Source: Bacillus thuringiensis (GTDB taxonomy: Bacteria; Bacillota; Bacilli; Bacillales; Bacillaceae_G). Taken from it: DNA of 64,000 bases. Where the stretch lies: positions 4,338,501 to 4,402,500 of the forward strand of contig NZ_CP012099.1 in NCBI RefSeq assembly GCF_001182785.1. Reading direction: 5' to 3'. The notes below the pieces were generated by a model. It was given only the letters and a program-made list of their open reading frames with translations, made no database searches and was not told where the DNA came from. Positions within the stretch are counted from its first letter, which is position 1. Each line of letters opens with the position of its first letter. This document shows positions 30,080-40,377 of the stretch, piece by piece. Position numbers and translations under genes: made by a program.

Positions 30080-30793
30080 TTATTTACTCAATTTCACTTT
30101 ACGAATTAAGAAAGCACCTGAAATAAGAATTAACGCTGCAAACAATCCAATACGTGCTTCATCGCCTGTTTTTGGGTTATCTGTTTTTTCAGCTTTTCCA
30201 TTTTCATTTTTTGTTTCTTTGTTCACTTCTTTAGCTGTTTCCTTACTCTCTACTTTTGTTTTCTCTTCTTTTACTTGTGTATCTGTTTTCGCTTGATCAT
30301 TATTTTTTGTTGTAGCAGCTACGCCGTTATCGCCACCTACAGCTTTTACATTTGCATCAAAAGCAAAACGAATTGTGTAGTGGTGGTCATAGTTTGCATT
30401 TGGTACAACAACATGAATTTTTACAGCTGCTGGTTTGGATAAATCATCTACTTTAAACTCTACTGTTCTTTTATCTGCCGATTCATCTTTACTAACAACT
30501 TTCGCATCAACAAAATTCCCGTTCTCTGGTGCTTTAAATTCTGTAATCCAAGCACTATGATTCATCGGAACTTGTACTCTCATCTCACCGTTTTTCACTA
30601 TTAATTTTGCTGGCTTTTCAAAATAGTCATTTGCCATTGAAGCTGAATCATTTTCCGCTTTTTGAATTACATAATTAATATCGTAAGTACCATCAGCTAG
30701 TTTTGCTGAAGCATTCCCGTATGGCATTACAAGAAAAGCTAGCATACATACGAACGTTATAATAAAAGCGGGTAATACAGAAACCTTTTTCAT
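30080..30793 (-). CDS. isdC: Cell-wall heme receptor IsdC
   Basis: A 237-residue surface protein: signal peptide 1-30 (cleavage near ASA), one NEAT domain about 34-150 with SASMANDY and YDHHYTIRF (heme Tyr), a Lys/Glu/Thr spacer (KEEKTKVESKETAKEV), and the sortase B signal NPKTG near 205 followed by a membrane helix and basic tail KLSK. It is buried in the wall and relays heme from IsdX proteins to the importer. First gene of the Fur-controlled operon; SD AAGGAGG. Confidence 0.96.
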   Translation of the reverse strand: MKKVSVLPAFIITFVCMLAFLVMPYGNASAKLADGTYDINYVIQKAENDSASMANDYFEKPAKLIVKNGEMRVQVPMNHSAWITEFKAPENGNFVDAKVVSKDESADKRTVEFKVDDLSKPAAVKIHVVVPNANYDHHYTIRFAFDANVKAVGGDNGVAATTKNNDQAKTDTQVKEEKTKVESKETAKEVNKETKNENGKAEKTDNPKTGDEARIGLFAALILISGAFLIRKVKLSK

Positions 30794-31245
30794 TTTTCTT
30801 GTTTCCTCCTTGGTTATCTTTCACTTCACTTTTTGAAAATGATAATTATTCTCAATTTATAAGAAAAAAATAATCTCTTCTACCTATTATTTAATTAGCA
30901 TTCTTTTATGTAACATAAGCATTATTGATTATCATTCTCATTGAATGTTAAAAATAATATCTCACCCTATTCCTTATATGAAGGCATAGACACTGAGAAA
31001 AAATTACAAAACTTATTTATTGATTATCATTCTCAATATAAATCAAAAAAAATAAACTATCTCTTCTCCTCTTCTTTCACCTCTTCCCCCTAACAACACT
31101 TTAGTTATAGAAACCCCTTTTCCCTCACTTCCCTTCCAATATTTCCACAACTAAGTCAATCTTAGCCTACTCATAAATTTTTTGTCAACTATATTACGTA
31201 TAAAATTTTTAATATCTGAATTTCTCTATATATGGCTTTTTCTAC
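30794..31245 (-). promoter_or_regulatory. isd operon regulatory region with three Fur boxes
   Basis: A 450-base leader region before isdC. Three similar sites on the minus strand read TTGAGAATAATTATCATTTTC (in two parts, 30834-30856), TCAATGAGAATGATAATCA (30925-30943) and ATTGAGAATGATAATCA (31020-31037). All match the Fur core GATAATNATTATC or its relaxed form and lie about 90 bases apart. This suggests several promoters or cooperative repression. No ORF is seen here. Confidence 0.8.
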
Positions 31246-31246
31246 A

Positions 31247-31282
31247 AAAAAAGAGACTTTCTATTATAGAAAGCCTCTTTTC
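31247..31282 (-). terminator. Terminator of the BrnQ-type gene
   Basis: AGAGGCTTTCTAT / ATAGAAAGTCTCT with T7 on the minus strand, just after the stop codon. Confidence 0.88.
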
Positions 31283-31283
31283 T

Positions 31284-32609
31284 CTATTTTTCTACAGCAA
31301 TTTCCTGCTTTTGAAACTTAGAAACTATATAACCAAATCCTATACCGATTATGCCTGGAACTAACCAACCAATTCCTACACTATATAATGGAATCTTATC
31401 TAAAATAGGTGCTAGCGCTGCAATTTGAAGGTTTGCATTGTGTAACCCATCAAAGAAACTTATTGCAAATGCTCCTACAATCCCGCCCACATACATCGCT
31501 AATGGAAGACGAACGTAGTTTTCAACAAGTGATAGTACGATAAGTACGATTCCAATTGGATAAATGGCGATTAAGATTGGTAATGCTAATGCATTTAACT
31601 GAGTTAACCCAAGGTTTGCTACCATAAATGCTAATACACAGAAAATGAAAACGACTTTTTGATAAGAAAGCTTTGGTAATAAGGAAGAGAAGTAATCACC
31701 ACAAGCTGCAACAATACCTACAGAAGTTGTTAAACATGCTGCTGTAATTGCGATCCCTAGTAATAAAGTTCCGTAGCTACCAAATAAATGATTCACGACA
31801 TTTGTTAAAATAATTCCTCCGTTTGCGCCCATTCCAAGTGACACACTAGAAGCTCCAAGATAAGCAAGTGCTAAATACACAAGTAGTAAACCAAGCGCTG
31901 CAATAAATCCTGCAAAGATTGTTACTTTTGCAATACTGTTTTTATTTGTAATGCCTTTTTCTTTTAACGCATGAATTACAACATTTCCGAATACCAGTGC
32001 TGCAAGTCCATCTAAAGTTAAATATCCGTCAATAAATCCTTTAAAGAGAGGAGCACTATACGCTTCTGTCGGTGCACCAAATTCTCCAATTGGTGTAATA
32101 AGTGCTTTACCTACGATAATTGCAATAACAGCTAATAGTATTGGAGTTAGCACTTTACCAATACGACCCACTAATTTCGAAGGATTTAAAGCTAAATAGA
32201 AAGTGACTGCAAAGAAAATAAGTGTAAAGATAACAAGTGGATATGACTGACCAGCTATCTCACTTGGTAAAAACGGTGCAACACTCATCTCATAAGCTAC
32301 TGTTCCTGTACGCGGCACACTTACGAATACGCCTAAACATAAATAAATTGCAGTGATAAAAACAAGTGCGAATATAGGATGTACACGTCCTGCTAGCTCA
32401 TTAATATCTCCCTTTAAAGCTATAACAATTACTCCTAATAAAGGTAGTCCAACCCCTGTTACGATAAAACCAAACAGTGCGATCCATACGTCCGTTCCAG
32501 CACCTTGCCCTAACGCTGGTGGAAAAATCATATTACCTGCACCAAAAAACAGTGCAAATAACATTAAACTTATTGCAAACATCTCTGAAAACTTTAAAGA
32601 TGATTTCAT
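31284..32609 (-). CDS. brnQ: BrnQ/LivJ-type amino acid transporter, likely threonine-responsive
   Basis: A 441-residue transporter with about 12 helices. The family N terminus FAISLMLFALFFGAGNMIFPP (in two parts) and AFMVANLGLTQLNAL are clear. The BrnQ family moves Ile, Leu and Val with Na+ or H+. The leader upstream is a T-box whose specifier reads ACC (Thr), the same as the thrS leader in this window. Some BrnQ/BcaP-like permeases carry threonine, so threonine is a real candidate. ATG 32609 follows AGGAGG. Symbol reflects family, not proven substrate. Confidence 0.9.
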   Translation of the reverse strand: MKSSLKFSEMFAISLMLFALFFGAGNMIFPPALGQGAGTDVWIALFGFIVTGVGLPLLGVIVIALKGDINELAGRVHPIFALVFITAIYLCLGVFVSVPRTGTVAYEMSVAPFLPSEIAGQSYPLVIFTLIFFAVTFYLALNPSKLVGRIGKVLTPILLAVIAIIVGKALITPIGEFGAPTEAYSAPLFKGFIDGYLTLDGLAALVFGNVVIHALKEKGITNKNSIAKVTIFAGFIAALGLLLVYLALAYLGASSVSLGMGANGGIILTNVVNHLFGSYGTLLLGIAITAACLTTSVGIVAACGDYFSSLLPKLSYQKVVFIFCVLAFMVANLGLTQLNALALPILIAIYPIGIVLIVLSLVENYVRLPLAMYVGGIVGAFAISFFDGLHNANLQIAALAPILDKIPLYSVGIGWLVPGIIGIGFGYIVSKFQKQEIAVEK

Positions 32610-32705
32610 TTCTGCTAACCTCCTAAAATAATTAATTGACAAAATATTCTGAATCTAAATCCGTCACATATCCTCTTTCAAGCATACTTCCCCGTAAAAG
32701 AACGC

Positions 32706-32975
32706 AAAAAACACCCGTCCCTAACAAAGGGACGAGTGTTGAAATCGTGGTTCCACCCTTATTCTAATAAAATGAATTTATAGCAAAATAAGCTCATTTT
32801 ATAGCTCGTGTAAATTGATAACGGTTTTATCCGTCAAGAATTACAATGCATCATGCATGCAGTTCACTCTTGAAGTTTAGAGGTGGTAAGCTTGTCTTTT
32901 CGTATTAGGAAGCTCACAGCCTAAGGCTCCCCTCTCTGAGAATCGTAAAATACAACTCATGTCCTCATCATTACT
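32706..32975 (-). promoter_or_regulatory. T-box riboswitch of the BrnQ-type gene, specifier ACC (Thr)
   Basis: Conserved T-box AGGGTGGAACCACGA lies at 32745-32759 (minus strand). Stem I begins with ATGAGGACATGAG near 32975 and includes AGAGAGGGGAGCC. The specifier, just before ACCTCT, is ACC at 32885-32887. The leader ends in a terminator CACTCGTCCC / GGGACGGGTG with T-run at 32706-32740. Uncharged tRNA-Thr would favour read-through. Confidence 0.9.
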
Positions 32976-33063
32976 TTTATAAAATATCTTGTCGAAACTT
33001 GTTGTTTTTTATTATATGGGCTATTTTTTAAAAAATCAATAGTTTTATTTTTTCTGACAAAAA

Positions 33064-33094
33064 AATATAGGGAGAAAATTTTTCCTCCCTATAA
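33064..33094 (-). terminator. Terminator of the pseudouridine synthase gene
   Basis: AGGGAGGAAA / TTTCTCCCT hairpin and T-run on the minus strand; it begins at the gene's last codons. Confidence 0.75.
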
Positions 33095-33778
33095 CTGCCC
33101 TTTTAATATCTCTAATTCCTCAGTTGCAATGTTCCGCCATTTTCCTACTCCAAGCTCATTTAGCTCTATATTCATAATGCGCACTCGCTTTAGCTTTATT
33201 ACAGTAAATCCGAAAGCACGACTCATTCTACGAATTTGCCTGTTCATCCCTTGCGTTAAAATGATACGAAATGTTGATTGATCGACTCTCGTCACTTTAC
33301 ACGGCTTCGTCATACCATCTTTAATCTTTACGCCGCTGGCCATCTCATCAATAAACCAGTCCGTAAAAGGTTTATCGACTCTGACAACATATTCCTTCTC
33401 GTGCTCATGATCACCATGTAAAATTCGATTCGCAATGCCGCCGTCATTCGTTAATAAGATAAGTCCTTCCGATGCTTTATCTAATCGTCCAACTGGAAAG
33501 ATTCGCTCTGGGTAATTGATATAATCAATAATATTATCTTCAATATGATCAGCTGCTGTACAAGTAATCCCGACTGGTTTATGAAAGGCTATGTACACCT
33601 TTTCTTTCTCTTCTTTTACAATAACTTGCCCATCAATCGTTACAACATCACCATCGCTCACAAGTGCACCGTGCGTACATATTTCGCCATTAATAGCCAC
33701 GCGTCCAGCTTTAATAAGGCGATCTGTCTCGCGTCTTGAGCAAGATTTTGCTTCGCTTATGTATTGGTTGATTTTCAT
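33089..33778 (-). CDS. Pseudouridine synthase, RsuA/RluF family
   Basis: A 229-residue enzyme that isomerises uridine to pseudouridine in rRNA. An S4 RNA-binding domain lies at residues 2-50 (MKINQYISEAKSCSRRETDRLI split by RLIKAGRVAING). The catalytic segment is PVGRLDKASEGLILLTNDG (Asp near 100). NRQIRRM near the C terminus is conserved. The closest named homologue is E. coli RluF, but the target base here cannot be stated. Start ATG 33778 has a modest SD (AAGGAAC). Transcribed alone, between a terminator at 33806 and one after it. Confidence 0.9.
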   Translation of the reverse strand: MKINQYISEAKSCSRRETDRLIKAGRVAINGEICTHGALVSDGDVVTIDGQVIVKEEKEKVYIAFHKPVGITCTAADHIEDNIIDYINYPERIFPVGRLDKASEGLILLTNDGGIANRILHGDHEHEKEYVVRVDKPFTDWFIDEMASGVKIKDGMTKPCKVTRVDQSTFRIILTQGMNRQIRRMSRAFGFTVIKLKRVRIMNIELNELGVGKWRNIATEELEILKGQL

Positions 33779-33805
33779 GTTTTGTTCCTTTTCATATATA
33801 ATAAA

Positions 33806-33852
33806 AACGTCAATCTATGGCAATATCATTATGCCACGATTGACGCTTTTTC
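33806..33852 (-). terminator. Hairpin terminator before the pseudouridine synthase gene
   Basis: CGTCAATC / GATTGACG with TGGCA / TGCCA inner stem and T5 on both sides. It ends the mutS2 operon and the 30-residue ORF. Confidence 0.85.
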
Positions 33853-33943
33853 ACTTCGCAAAAACAACTAAATAAATAACCCCAATCACCAAAAATATTC
33901 CACAACAAGCTAACAATACTTTTGCAAGTTTGTCCATAAACAT
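33851..33943 (-). CDS. Possible 30-residue membrane peptide downstream of mutS2
   Basis: Open frame of 30 codons after AAAGGGG, reading MFMDKLAKVLLACCGIFLVI and a few more hydrophobic residues, ending VVFAK. It is a single membrane helix with a short charged start. It sits 30 bases after mutS2 in the same direction and ends at the operon terminator. No family recognised; translation is plausible but unproven. Confidence 0.5.
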   Translation of the reverse strand: MFMDKLAKVLLACCGIFLVIGVIYLVVFAK

Positions 33944-33973
33944 ATAATGGTTTCCCCTTTGTTTCGTTGTTTG

Positions 33974-36334
33974 CTATTTTAATTCGACAACTGTTACGCC
34001 TAGGCCTCCCTCGCCCATGTCACCGTAACGGTAATTCTTCACGCCGCGATGCTTCTTCAAGTAATCTTGTACACCTTGGCGAAGCGCTCCTGTTCCTTTA
34101 CCGTGAATGATTGATACACGAGGATAACTTGCAAGCTGGGCATCGTCTAAATATTTTTCAACGCGCATCATTGCATCTTCATAACGTTCACCGCGAAGAT
34201 CCAGTTCCAATGAAACGTGGTAATCTCTACCCTTCACACTTGCGACTGCTTTTTTCTCTGTTTGCTTCGGTGTGTTAATGTATTCCATGTTAGATTCTTT
34301 TACTTTCATCTTCAGAATACCGATTTGTACGCTCCACTCTGTATCACTTACTTTTTCAAGTAATTGACCCTTTTGACCGAACGTTAATACTTTTACTTCA
34401 TCACCTGCGCGTAACTGTTGTTTCGGCGCAGTGTTTTTCACGTTTACTTTTTGTTTCTTCACAAGCTCTGGCGCTGTTCCTTCTAGACGGCTCTTCGCTT
34501 CAATAAGCTCATGGTCTTTCACATTTACAAGCTGTGCTTTACGCAATTGACGAAGTTCTTGAATAATACCTTCTGCTTCTTTCTTCGCAGCTTCGACTTT
34601 TTCTTCCCCTTCTTTTTGCGCTTTTAATAGTTTTTCATCACGCTCATCGTTAAACTCAATAATTTGACGTTGCAACTCACGATGAAGTTTCTCAGATTGT
34701 TTGCGAAGTGCCTCTGCTTCGTTCCAGTCACGCTCTGCATTCTTTTGACTTTCTTCTAACTTCGCAATCATATTCTCAATTTTGTTTGTATCTGTACTAA
34801 TGTGGTTACGTGCTTGGTCAATAACGCGATCAGATAATCCAAGGCGCTTCGAAATTTCAAAGGCGTTACTACGACCTGGTACACCGATTAATAATTTATA
34901 CGTTGGGCTTAATGTGTTCACATCGAACTCAACACTCGCATTAATAACTTGCTCACGGTTATATCCGTACGCTTTTAATTCTGGGTAATGCGTCGTAGCA
35001 ACAACGCGAGCACCGCGGTTACATACTTCATCTAAAATCGAAATGGCTAGTGCAGCACCTTCTTGCGGGTCTGTTCCAGCACCTAATTCATCAAATAAAA
35101 CTAAGCTTTCAAAATCAGCTTTTTCTAAAATATCTACAATGTTCACCATATGTGAGGAGAACGTACTTAAGCTTTGTTCAATCGACTGCTCATCACCAAT
35201 ATCAGCAAAGATATTTTTAAATACACAAATCTCTGACTCATCCATTACTGGAATGTGAAGGCCAGATTGCGCCATTAATACACAAATACCAACCGTTTTC
35301 AGCGTAACTGTTTTACCACCTGTATTCGGTCCTGTAATAACAATTGTTGTGAAATCTTTACCTAGCATAATGTTATTTGGCACAATAATTTCTGGATCGA
35401 TTAGGGGGTGACGAGCTTGTCTTAAATCCATATAACGCTCGTTATTTACGATTGGTTTCGTTGCTTTAATTCGTTTCGCATAAAAAGCTTTCGCAAAGAT
35501 GAAATCAAGATTTGCAACTACTTCTACGTTTGATAAAACGATATCGGCTTCTACTGCCACTTCTTCTGTTAACATTAATAAGATGCGTTCAATTTCTTGT
35601 TTTTCTTTCACTCGTGCTTCTTGTAGTGCATTATTTAATTCTACAATTACTTGTGGTTCAATAAATAATGTTTGTCCAGAAGCAGATTGGTCGTGAACAA
35701 TACCGCCATATACGCCGCGGTATTCTTGCTTTACTGGGATTACGTAACGTTCGTTACGAATCGTTACAATCGAGTCAGACAGCATCTTTTGTGCGTTTGA
35801 AGAACGCGTCATATTTTCTAACTTTTCACGAATACGGCTTTCCGCAGTACGAATTTGAGTACGAATACCACGCAGTTTATCACTCGCGCTATCGACTACT
35901 TCACCGCCATCACCGATGCAATTTGTAATTTTCTTTTCTAAATCATATAAAGATACAATTTGAGCGACATGAGTTTCTAAAATCGGAAGCTCGACACCGT
36001 TATCAGCCATATCTTCAATGAAACGTTTCATATTACGACTACCATACATCGTATTCGCAATATCAAGTAGTTCATTCGGGCTTAACATACTTCCAATCTT
36101 TGCACGCTTCACATTTGAGCGAATATCCGTAATGCCACCTAATGGTGCACTACCTTTTAAACGAATGACTTTCGCTGCTTCATCCGTTGTATCTTGCATT
36201 TCTACAATTTCTTCAAAATCAGTGCTCGGCACTAAATTCTTCACTTTATCACGGCCAAGTGAAGAGGCTGTATGTTCAAGTAATTGTTCTTTTACTTTAT
36301 TGTATTCTAATACACGCAACGTTCTTTCTAACAT
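33974..36334 (-). CDS. mutS2: MutS2 endonuclease / ribosome rescue ATPase
   Basis: A 786-residue homologue of MutS without mismatch-recognition domain. Walker [14 protein letters not shown] is near 333-345, Walker [18 protein letters not shown] near 404-420, then a coiled coil (about 515-620) and C-terminal Smr nuclease domain with [12 protein letters not shown] and [12 protein letters not shown]. In B. subtilis it acts in ribosome collision rescue and suppresses recombination. It is downstream of polX with a 19-base gap. Confidence 0.96.
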   Translation of the reverse strand: MLERTLRVLEYNKVKEQLLEHTASSLGRDKVKNLVPSTDFEEIVEMQDTTDEAAKVIRLKGSAPLGGITDIRSNVKRAKIGSMLSPNELLDIANTMYGSRNMKRFIEDMADNGVELPILETHVAQIVSLYDLEKKITNCIGDGGEVVDSASDKLRGIRTQIRTAESRIREKLENMTRSSNAQKMLSDSIVTIRNERYVIPVKQEYRGVYGGIVHDQSASGQTLFIEPQVIVELNNALQEARVKEKQEIERILLMLTEEVAVEADIVLSNVEVVANLDFIFAKAFYAKRIKATKPIVNNERYMDLRQARHPLIDPEIIVPNNIMLGKDFTTIVITGPNTGGKTVTLKTVGICVLMAQSGLHIPVMDESEICVFKNIFADIGDEQSIEQSLSTFSSHMVNIVDILEKADFESLVLFDELGAGTDPQEGAALAISILDEVCNRGARVVATTHYPELKAYGYNREQVINASVEFDVNTLSPTYKLLIGVPGRSNAFEISKRLGLSDRVIDQARNHISTDTNKIENMIAKLEESQKNAERDWNEAEALRKQSEKLHRELQRQIIEFNDERDEKLLKAQKEGEEKVEAAKKEAEGIIQELRQLRKAQLVNVKDHELIEAKSRLEGTAPELVKKQKVNVKNTAPKQQLRAGDEVKVLTFGQKGQLLEKVSDTEWSVQIGILKMKVKESNMEYINTPKQTEKKAVASVKGRDYHVSLELDLRGERYEDAMMRVEKYLDDAQLASYPRVSIIHGKGTGALRQGVQDYLKKHRGVKNYRYGDMGEGGLGVTVVELK

Positions 36335-36353
36335 GTTGCAGGTCCCCCTTGTG

Positions 36354-38075
36354 TTACTTATTACGTTTAATATAGTCTAATAAACGTTCAATATCCCATG
36401 TGTTAATCACGTTATCTTTTTGAATCCAACCTTTACGTGCTGCAGCTACACCTGTTTCCATATCTTCTAACATTTCAAGTGTATGAGCATCCGTATTAAT
36501 CGCTACTTTTACACCAGCATCTTGTGCTTGTTTTAATAATTTCGCGCTTAAATCTAGACGGTTCGGATTCGCATTTAATTCTAAAACTGTATTTGTCTCT
36601 TTTGCGAGTTCAATTAATAAATCTGTATCTACATCATAACCCTCACGGCGCCCGAGAAGACGTCCTGTCGGATGGGCAATCATTGTGACATGTTTATTCT
36701 CAAGTGCAGTACGCAGACGCTTCATAATCGTTTCACGGTCTTGTGAGAAGCTAGAGTGAATCGCTCCAATGACATAGTCTAATTCTTCTAATACTTCATC
36801 ATCAAAATCAAGAGAGGCATCTGGTAAAATGTCCATTTCAATTCCGCGTAAAATTGTAATGTCTGGATACTTTTCATTCATACGTTCAATTTCTTTCGCT
36901 TGCTCACGAAGACGCTCTTTCGTTAAACCATTCGCTACTTTCAAATATTGCGAGTGATCAGTAATCGCCATAAACTTGTATCCACGAGCACGGCACGCTT
37001 GTACCATTTCTTCAATAGAAAAAGCACCGTCACTCCAAGTTGTATGCATATGTAAATCACCTTGTATATCGGAAAACTGAATTAAGTTCGGATACTCTTT
37101 AATTAATTCAATTTCTTTTCCATCTTCACGCACTTCTGGCGGAATAAATGGCAGACCGAAATGAGCGAAGAAGTCTTCTTCAGTCTCAAATGTTTTCACT
37201 TCACCTGTTTCCAAGTTCTCTACACCGTACTCACTAATTTTCTCGCCTTTATCTTTTGCGATTTGACGCATTTTTACGTTATGGTCCTTTGATCCTGTGA
37301 AATGGTGAAGAGTTGTAATAAACTCTTCTGGTTTTACTAAACGAAAATCGATTGAAATATCATATTCATATTGAAGACGGACAGAAACTTTTGTATCTCC
37401 ACTTGCGATTACTTCAATCATATTATCGAATTGTAGTAAATGCTCACGTACCGCTTCTGGTTCTGTCGTTGCAATGATAAAATCTAAATCTTTCACTGTT
37501 TCACGAACACGGCGCAAGCTACCAGCGCGAGAGAAACGAATTACTTCAGCAATATTCGACAATTTCTCCTCTATTTCCCCGGCAATAGGCAATACCATCG
37601 CAATTGGTAAACGCTCTGGACGAGAGCCTACTTGATCGATTGCTTCTAATATTTTCTCTTCTGTCTTCTTACCGAAACCTGCTAAAGCCTGTACTTTATT
37701 TTCCTCACAAACAGCTTTTAGCGATTCCATATCAACAACACCAAGTTCTTTATATAACTTAGCCACCTTTTTACCACCAAGTCCTGGTAGTTTTAATAAC
37801 GGCAATAAGCTACTTGGTACTTCTTTCTCAAGTTCTTGCAATACTTCAGATGTTCCCGATTCTATATATTCTTGAATAACGGCTGCTGTTCCTTTTCCGA
37901 TTCCTGGAATCTTTGTGAAATCTTCAATTTCAGAAAGACTACGATCGTCACTTTCTAATGCTGCTGCCGCTTTACGAAATGCAGATATTTTAAATGGATT
38001 CGCACCCTTTAGTTCCATAAAAAGCCCGATTGTCTCTAATAATTTGATAACTTGTTTTTTATTTACTTTCATCAT
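36354..38075 (-). CDS. polX: DNA polymerase/3'-5' exonuclease PolX
   Basis: A 573-residue family X polymerase. The N-terminal helix-hairpin-helix ([23 protein letters not shown]), nucleotidyltransferase [16 protein letters not shown] with catalytic Asp pair, and the C-terminal PHP domain ([33 protein letters not shown]) that holds Mn-dependent exonuclease activity. It works in base-excision type gap repair. Start is the first of two ATG codons behind GCGGGGC. It lies between cvpA and mutS2. Confidence 0.96.
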   Translation of the reverse strand: MMKVNKKQVIKLLETIGLFMELKGANPFKISAFRKAAAALESDDRSLSEIEDFTKIPGIGKGTAAVIQEYIESGTSEVLQELEKEVPSSLLPLLKLPGLGGKKVAKLYKELGVVDMESLKAVCEENKVQALAGFGKKTEEKILEAIDQVGSRPERLPIAMVLPIAGEIEEKLSNIAEVIRFSRAGSLRRVRETVKDLDFIIATTEPEAVREHLLQFDNMIEVIASGDTKVSVRLQYEYDISIDFRLVKPEEFITTLHHFTGSKDHNVKMRQIAKDKGEKISEYGVENLETGEVKTFETEEDFFAHFGLPFIPPEVREDGKEIELIKEYPNLIQFSDIQGDLHMHTTWSDGAFSIEEMVQACRARGYKFMAITDHSQYLKVANGLTKERLREQAKEIERMNEKYPDITILRGIEMDILPDASLDFDDEVLEELDYVIGAIHSSFSQDRETIMKRLRTALENKHVTMIAHPTGRLLGRREGYDVDTDLLIELAKETNTVLELNANPNRLDLSAKLLKQAQDAGVKVAINTDAHTLEMLEDMETGVAAARKGWIQKDNVINTWDIERLLDYIKRNK

Positions 38076-38127
38076 TGCCCCGCCTTTCTTTCATAGAAAA
38101 AAACTTCTCTTTCCGAAAAAAGAGAAG

Positions 38128-38667
38128 TTATACTCTGCTACCTGTCTGCCATAGTTCCTTCACCTTTTCAGATAGAATCGGTGTATCGTCTACAATTATT
38201 TTGCTAATTGATGATTTTTGTAATGGTGTTTGTACTTGTTCAATCGGAAGTATGTTTCCAATGATAATTAAGACAAACAAAATAATATATACTTCTAAAA
38301 ACCCGAGGATTGCCCCCGCAAACGCATTTACTTGCTTTAAAACCGGTATTTCTGCAAACATATTTAACAAATTACCAAGTAATGAAAGTGCAATTTTTGT
38401 GATAATAAACAATATGATAAACGCAAGCGCTTGATAAAATACTGTCTCAATATTATTTGCATCAATCCATTCTGGAACAGATACGTTTTTATCAAATGGA
38501 TACGGAATAAATTTCGCAAGTGCTGGCGCTAAATCTTTACAGTACCAGTATGCAACAAGGTATGCGATAATAAAGCTTGTTAACTTTACAAGTTGCAGAA
38601 TAAACCCTCTGCGTAAGCCGAGGAAAAATCCCATAACAAGCAGTAAAATGATAATAATATCAATCAT
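38128..38667 (-). CDS. CvpA family membrane protein
   Basis: A 179-residue protein with four membrane helices (start MIDIIIILLLVMGFFLG, RGFILQLVKL). The CvpA family is named for colicin V production in E. coli and affects envelope stability. B. subtilis homologue is YshB, at the same position between zapA and polX. One base separates it from zapA, so co-translation is likely. Confidence 0.88.
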   Translation of the reverse strand: MIDIIIILLLVMGFFLGLRRGFILQLVKLTSFIIAYLVAYWYCKDLAPALAKFIPYPFDKNVSVPEWIDANNIETVFYQALAFIILFIITKIALSLLGNLLNMFAEIPVLKQVNAFAGAILGFLEVYIILFVLIIIGNILPIEQVQTPLQKSSISKIIVDDTPILSEKVKELWQTGSRV

Positions 38668-38668
38668 G

Positions 38669-38938
38669 TTATTCCATTCCTTTTTTTGTCATACTTTCTT
38701 TCAATTTCTCATGTTCTTCTTTTAATTTTATGTAATCGTGTATGACGTTTACCGCCGTCAATACCGCTAGTCTACTCGTGTCAAGCGAAGGATTCTTGGC
38801 ATTGAGTTCGCGCATTTTATCATCCACAATCGCTGCTACCATGCGGATATGACTTGTACTTTCATCGCCAACAACTGAATATTGTTGACCATAGATTTCT
38901 ACATTAATTCGACTTTTCTTTCCCTTTTGTTGTGACAA
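38669..38938 (-). CDS. zapA: Cell division protein ZapA
   Basis: An 89-residue FtsZ-binding protein that bundles Z-ring filaments. It has [18 protein letters not shown] and the central helix [18 protein letters not shown], then a coiled coil C terminus [10 protein letters not shown]. The start is TTG at 38938: GGAGG (38946-38952) is 8 bases upstream. An in-frame TTG at 38953 overlaps the SD itself, so it cannot be used. B. subtilis ZapA begins at the equivalent point. Confidence 0.92.
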   Translation of the reverse strand: MSQQKGKKSRINVEIYGQQYSVVGDESTSHIRMVAAIVDDKMRELNAKNPSLDTSRLAVLTAVNVIHDYIKLKEEHEKLKESMTKKGME

Positions 38939-39062
38939 CTCACCGGCCTCCAATCACGTACAGAATCCTAAAGTTTATCATACCATGAACCTTCATAATA
39001 TGGAAACAGAAAGAACAATCCGATATGATAAAAATAACAATATAAAAAAAGGGGCGACCATT

Positions 39063-39998
39063 ATGTCAAATTCTATCGTAATTCAAACAAATTCTACAGT
39101 AATTGAAGACATGAAACAACAATATAAACATTCGCTTAGCCCGAAAACTCCGCAAGGCGGGATCTTCATGGCAAAGGTACCATCTTGCACGATTACAGCG
39201 TATAAATCTGGAAAAGTAATGTTCCAAGGAGGCCGCGCTGAAGCAGAAGCTTCTCGTTGGCAAACTGTCTCTCAAACACCCAAAACAGCTGTAAAAAAAT
39301 CTGTTGATTCCCACCGTTATGCACCGCCTGCTTCCATCAGTACAATGTCTATTGTAGGGTCTGATGAAGTTGGTACGGGAGATTTCTTTGGACCGATGAC
39401 AGTCGTTGCTGTATATGTAGATGCAAAGCAAATTCCACTACTAAAAGAACTTGGTGTAAAAGACTCTAAGAACTTAAATGACGATCAAATTACTGCCATT
39501 GCGAAACAACTTCTACACGTTGTTCCTTACAGCTCCCTTGTCCTTCATAATGAAAAATATAACGAGCTATTTGATAAAGGAAACAACCAAGGTAAGTTAA
39601 AAGCTTTACTACACAATAAAGCTATTACAAACTTATTAGCTAAAATGGCACCTACAAAACCTGAAGGCGTCTTAATCGATCAATTCACACAACCTGATAC
39701 ATACTATAAATATTTAACAAAACAAAAACAGGTACAGCGTGAAAATGTTTATTTCGCTACGAAAGGTGAAAGCGTCCATTTAGCAGTAGCCGCTGCTTCT
39801 ATTTTAGCTCGCTACTCATTCGTAAAACAGTTTGACGAACTAAGTAAAAAAGCTGGTATGCCACTTCCAAAAGGTGCTGGTAAACAAGTTGATATTGCTG
39901 CAGCTAAATTAATTCAAAAGCTTGGTAAAGAACGATTACCCGAGTTTGTGAAACTGCATTTCGCTAATACGGAGAAGGCGTTTCGCTTATTAAAATAG
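39063..39998 (+). CDS. rnhC: Ribonuclease HIII
   Basis: A 311-residue enzyme removing RNA from RNA-DNA hybrids. An N-terminal TBP-like substrate-binding domain (about 1-90) precedes the RNase H domain. Active-site residues are in SDEVGTGDFFGP (Asp and Glu, DEDE type) and DSKNL, with AAASILARY and the Asp at DQF. ATG 39063 follows AAAGGGGCG; the upstream 26 in-frame codons overlap the zapA promoter region and are excluded. Divergent from zapA. Confidence 0.95.
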   Translation: MSNSIVIQTNSTVIEDMKQQYKHSLSPKTPQGGIFMAKVPSCTITAYKSGKVMFQGGRAEAEASRWQTVSQTPKTAVKKSVDSHRYAPPASISTMSIVGSDEVGTGDFFGPMTVVAVYVDAKQIPLLKELGVKDSKNLNDDQITAIAKQLLHVVPYSSLVLHNEKYNELFDKGNNQGKLKALLHNKAITNLLAKMAPTKPEGVLIDQFTQPDTYYKYLTKQKQVQRENVYFATKGESVHLAVAAASILARYSFVKQFDELSKKAGMPLPKGAGKQVDIAAAKLIQKLGKERLPEFVKLHFANTEKAFRLLK

Positions 39999-40006
39999 TA
40001 TCGACA

Positions 40007-40040
40007 AAAACAGGAGCCTACAAACTCCTGTTTTTTGTTT
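40007..40040 (+). terminator. Terminator of rnhC
   Basis: AAAAACAGGAG / CTCCTGTTTTTT inverted repeat a few bases after the stop codon. Confidence 0.88.
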
Positions 40041-40145
40041 CACCCTACTATTGTCCTTGTAATTATGTCACAACATAAATATACATATTATTAAAATTAA
40101 AGAAGATAATTCCTATTACTATTTCTATAAATGATTCTAAACATC

Positions 40146-40363
40146 TTACTAGGTGATCCCATGAAAGACAATTCAAAATTAGGGAGAATATCCAACTATT
40201 AAGTGAGCAACAGGAGTTCCAAAATTTAATCGAAAGATATGGTAGATCATTCCTATTAAATTTTCGGATTCGAAAATTTATCGTGAAACACGATGCACAA
40301 CAAGCTACAACACTTCTGTGAGGAATTTGAATTCATGATTAGAAGAAAAGGATTGTTTACATA
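40146..40363 (+). pseudogene. Degraded coding remnant
   Basis: No intact ORF, but a protein-like frame reads HERQFKIRENIQLLSEQ then EFQNLIERYGRSFLLNFR and RKFIVKHDAQQATTLL from about 40147 until TGA at 40319-40321. A +1 shift joins it to EEFEFMIRRKGLFT and TAA (40361-40363). The charged, helical character suggests a broken gene with at least one frameshift. Parent family not recognised. It ends 15 bases before the next gene. Confidence 0.5.
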
Positions 40364-40377
40364 AGGAGGGAATTCAT

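Noticed and set aside
34782..36380. Plus-strand ORFs opposite mutS2
   Set aside because: No ribosome sites, and they lie fully within a well-recognised gene with domains matching the family.
38985..39062. Longer RNase HIII start at 38985
   Set aside because: It lacks an SD and overlaps the divergent zapA promoter. ATG 39063 has a clear GGGG site and the family length.
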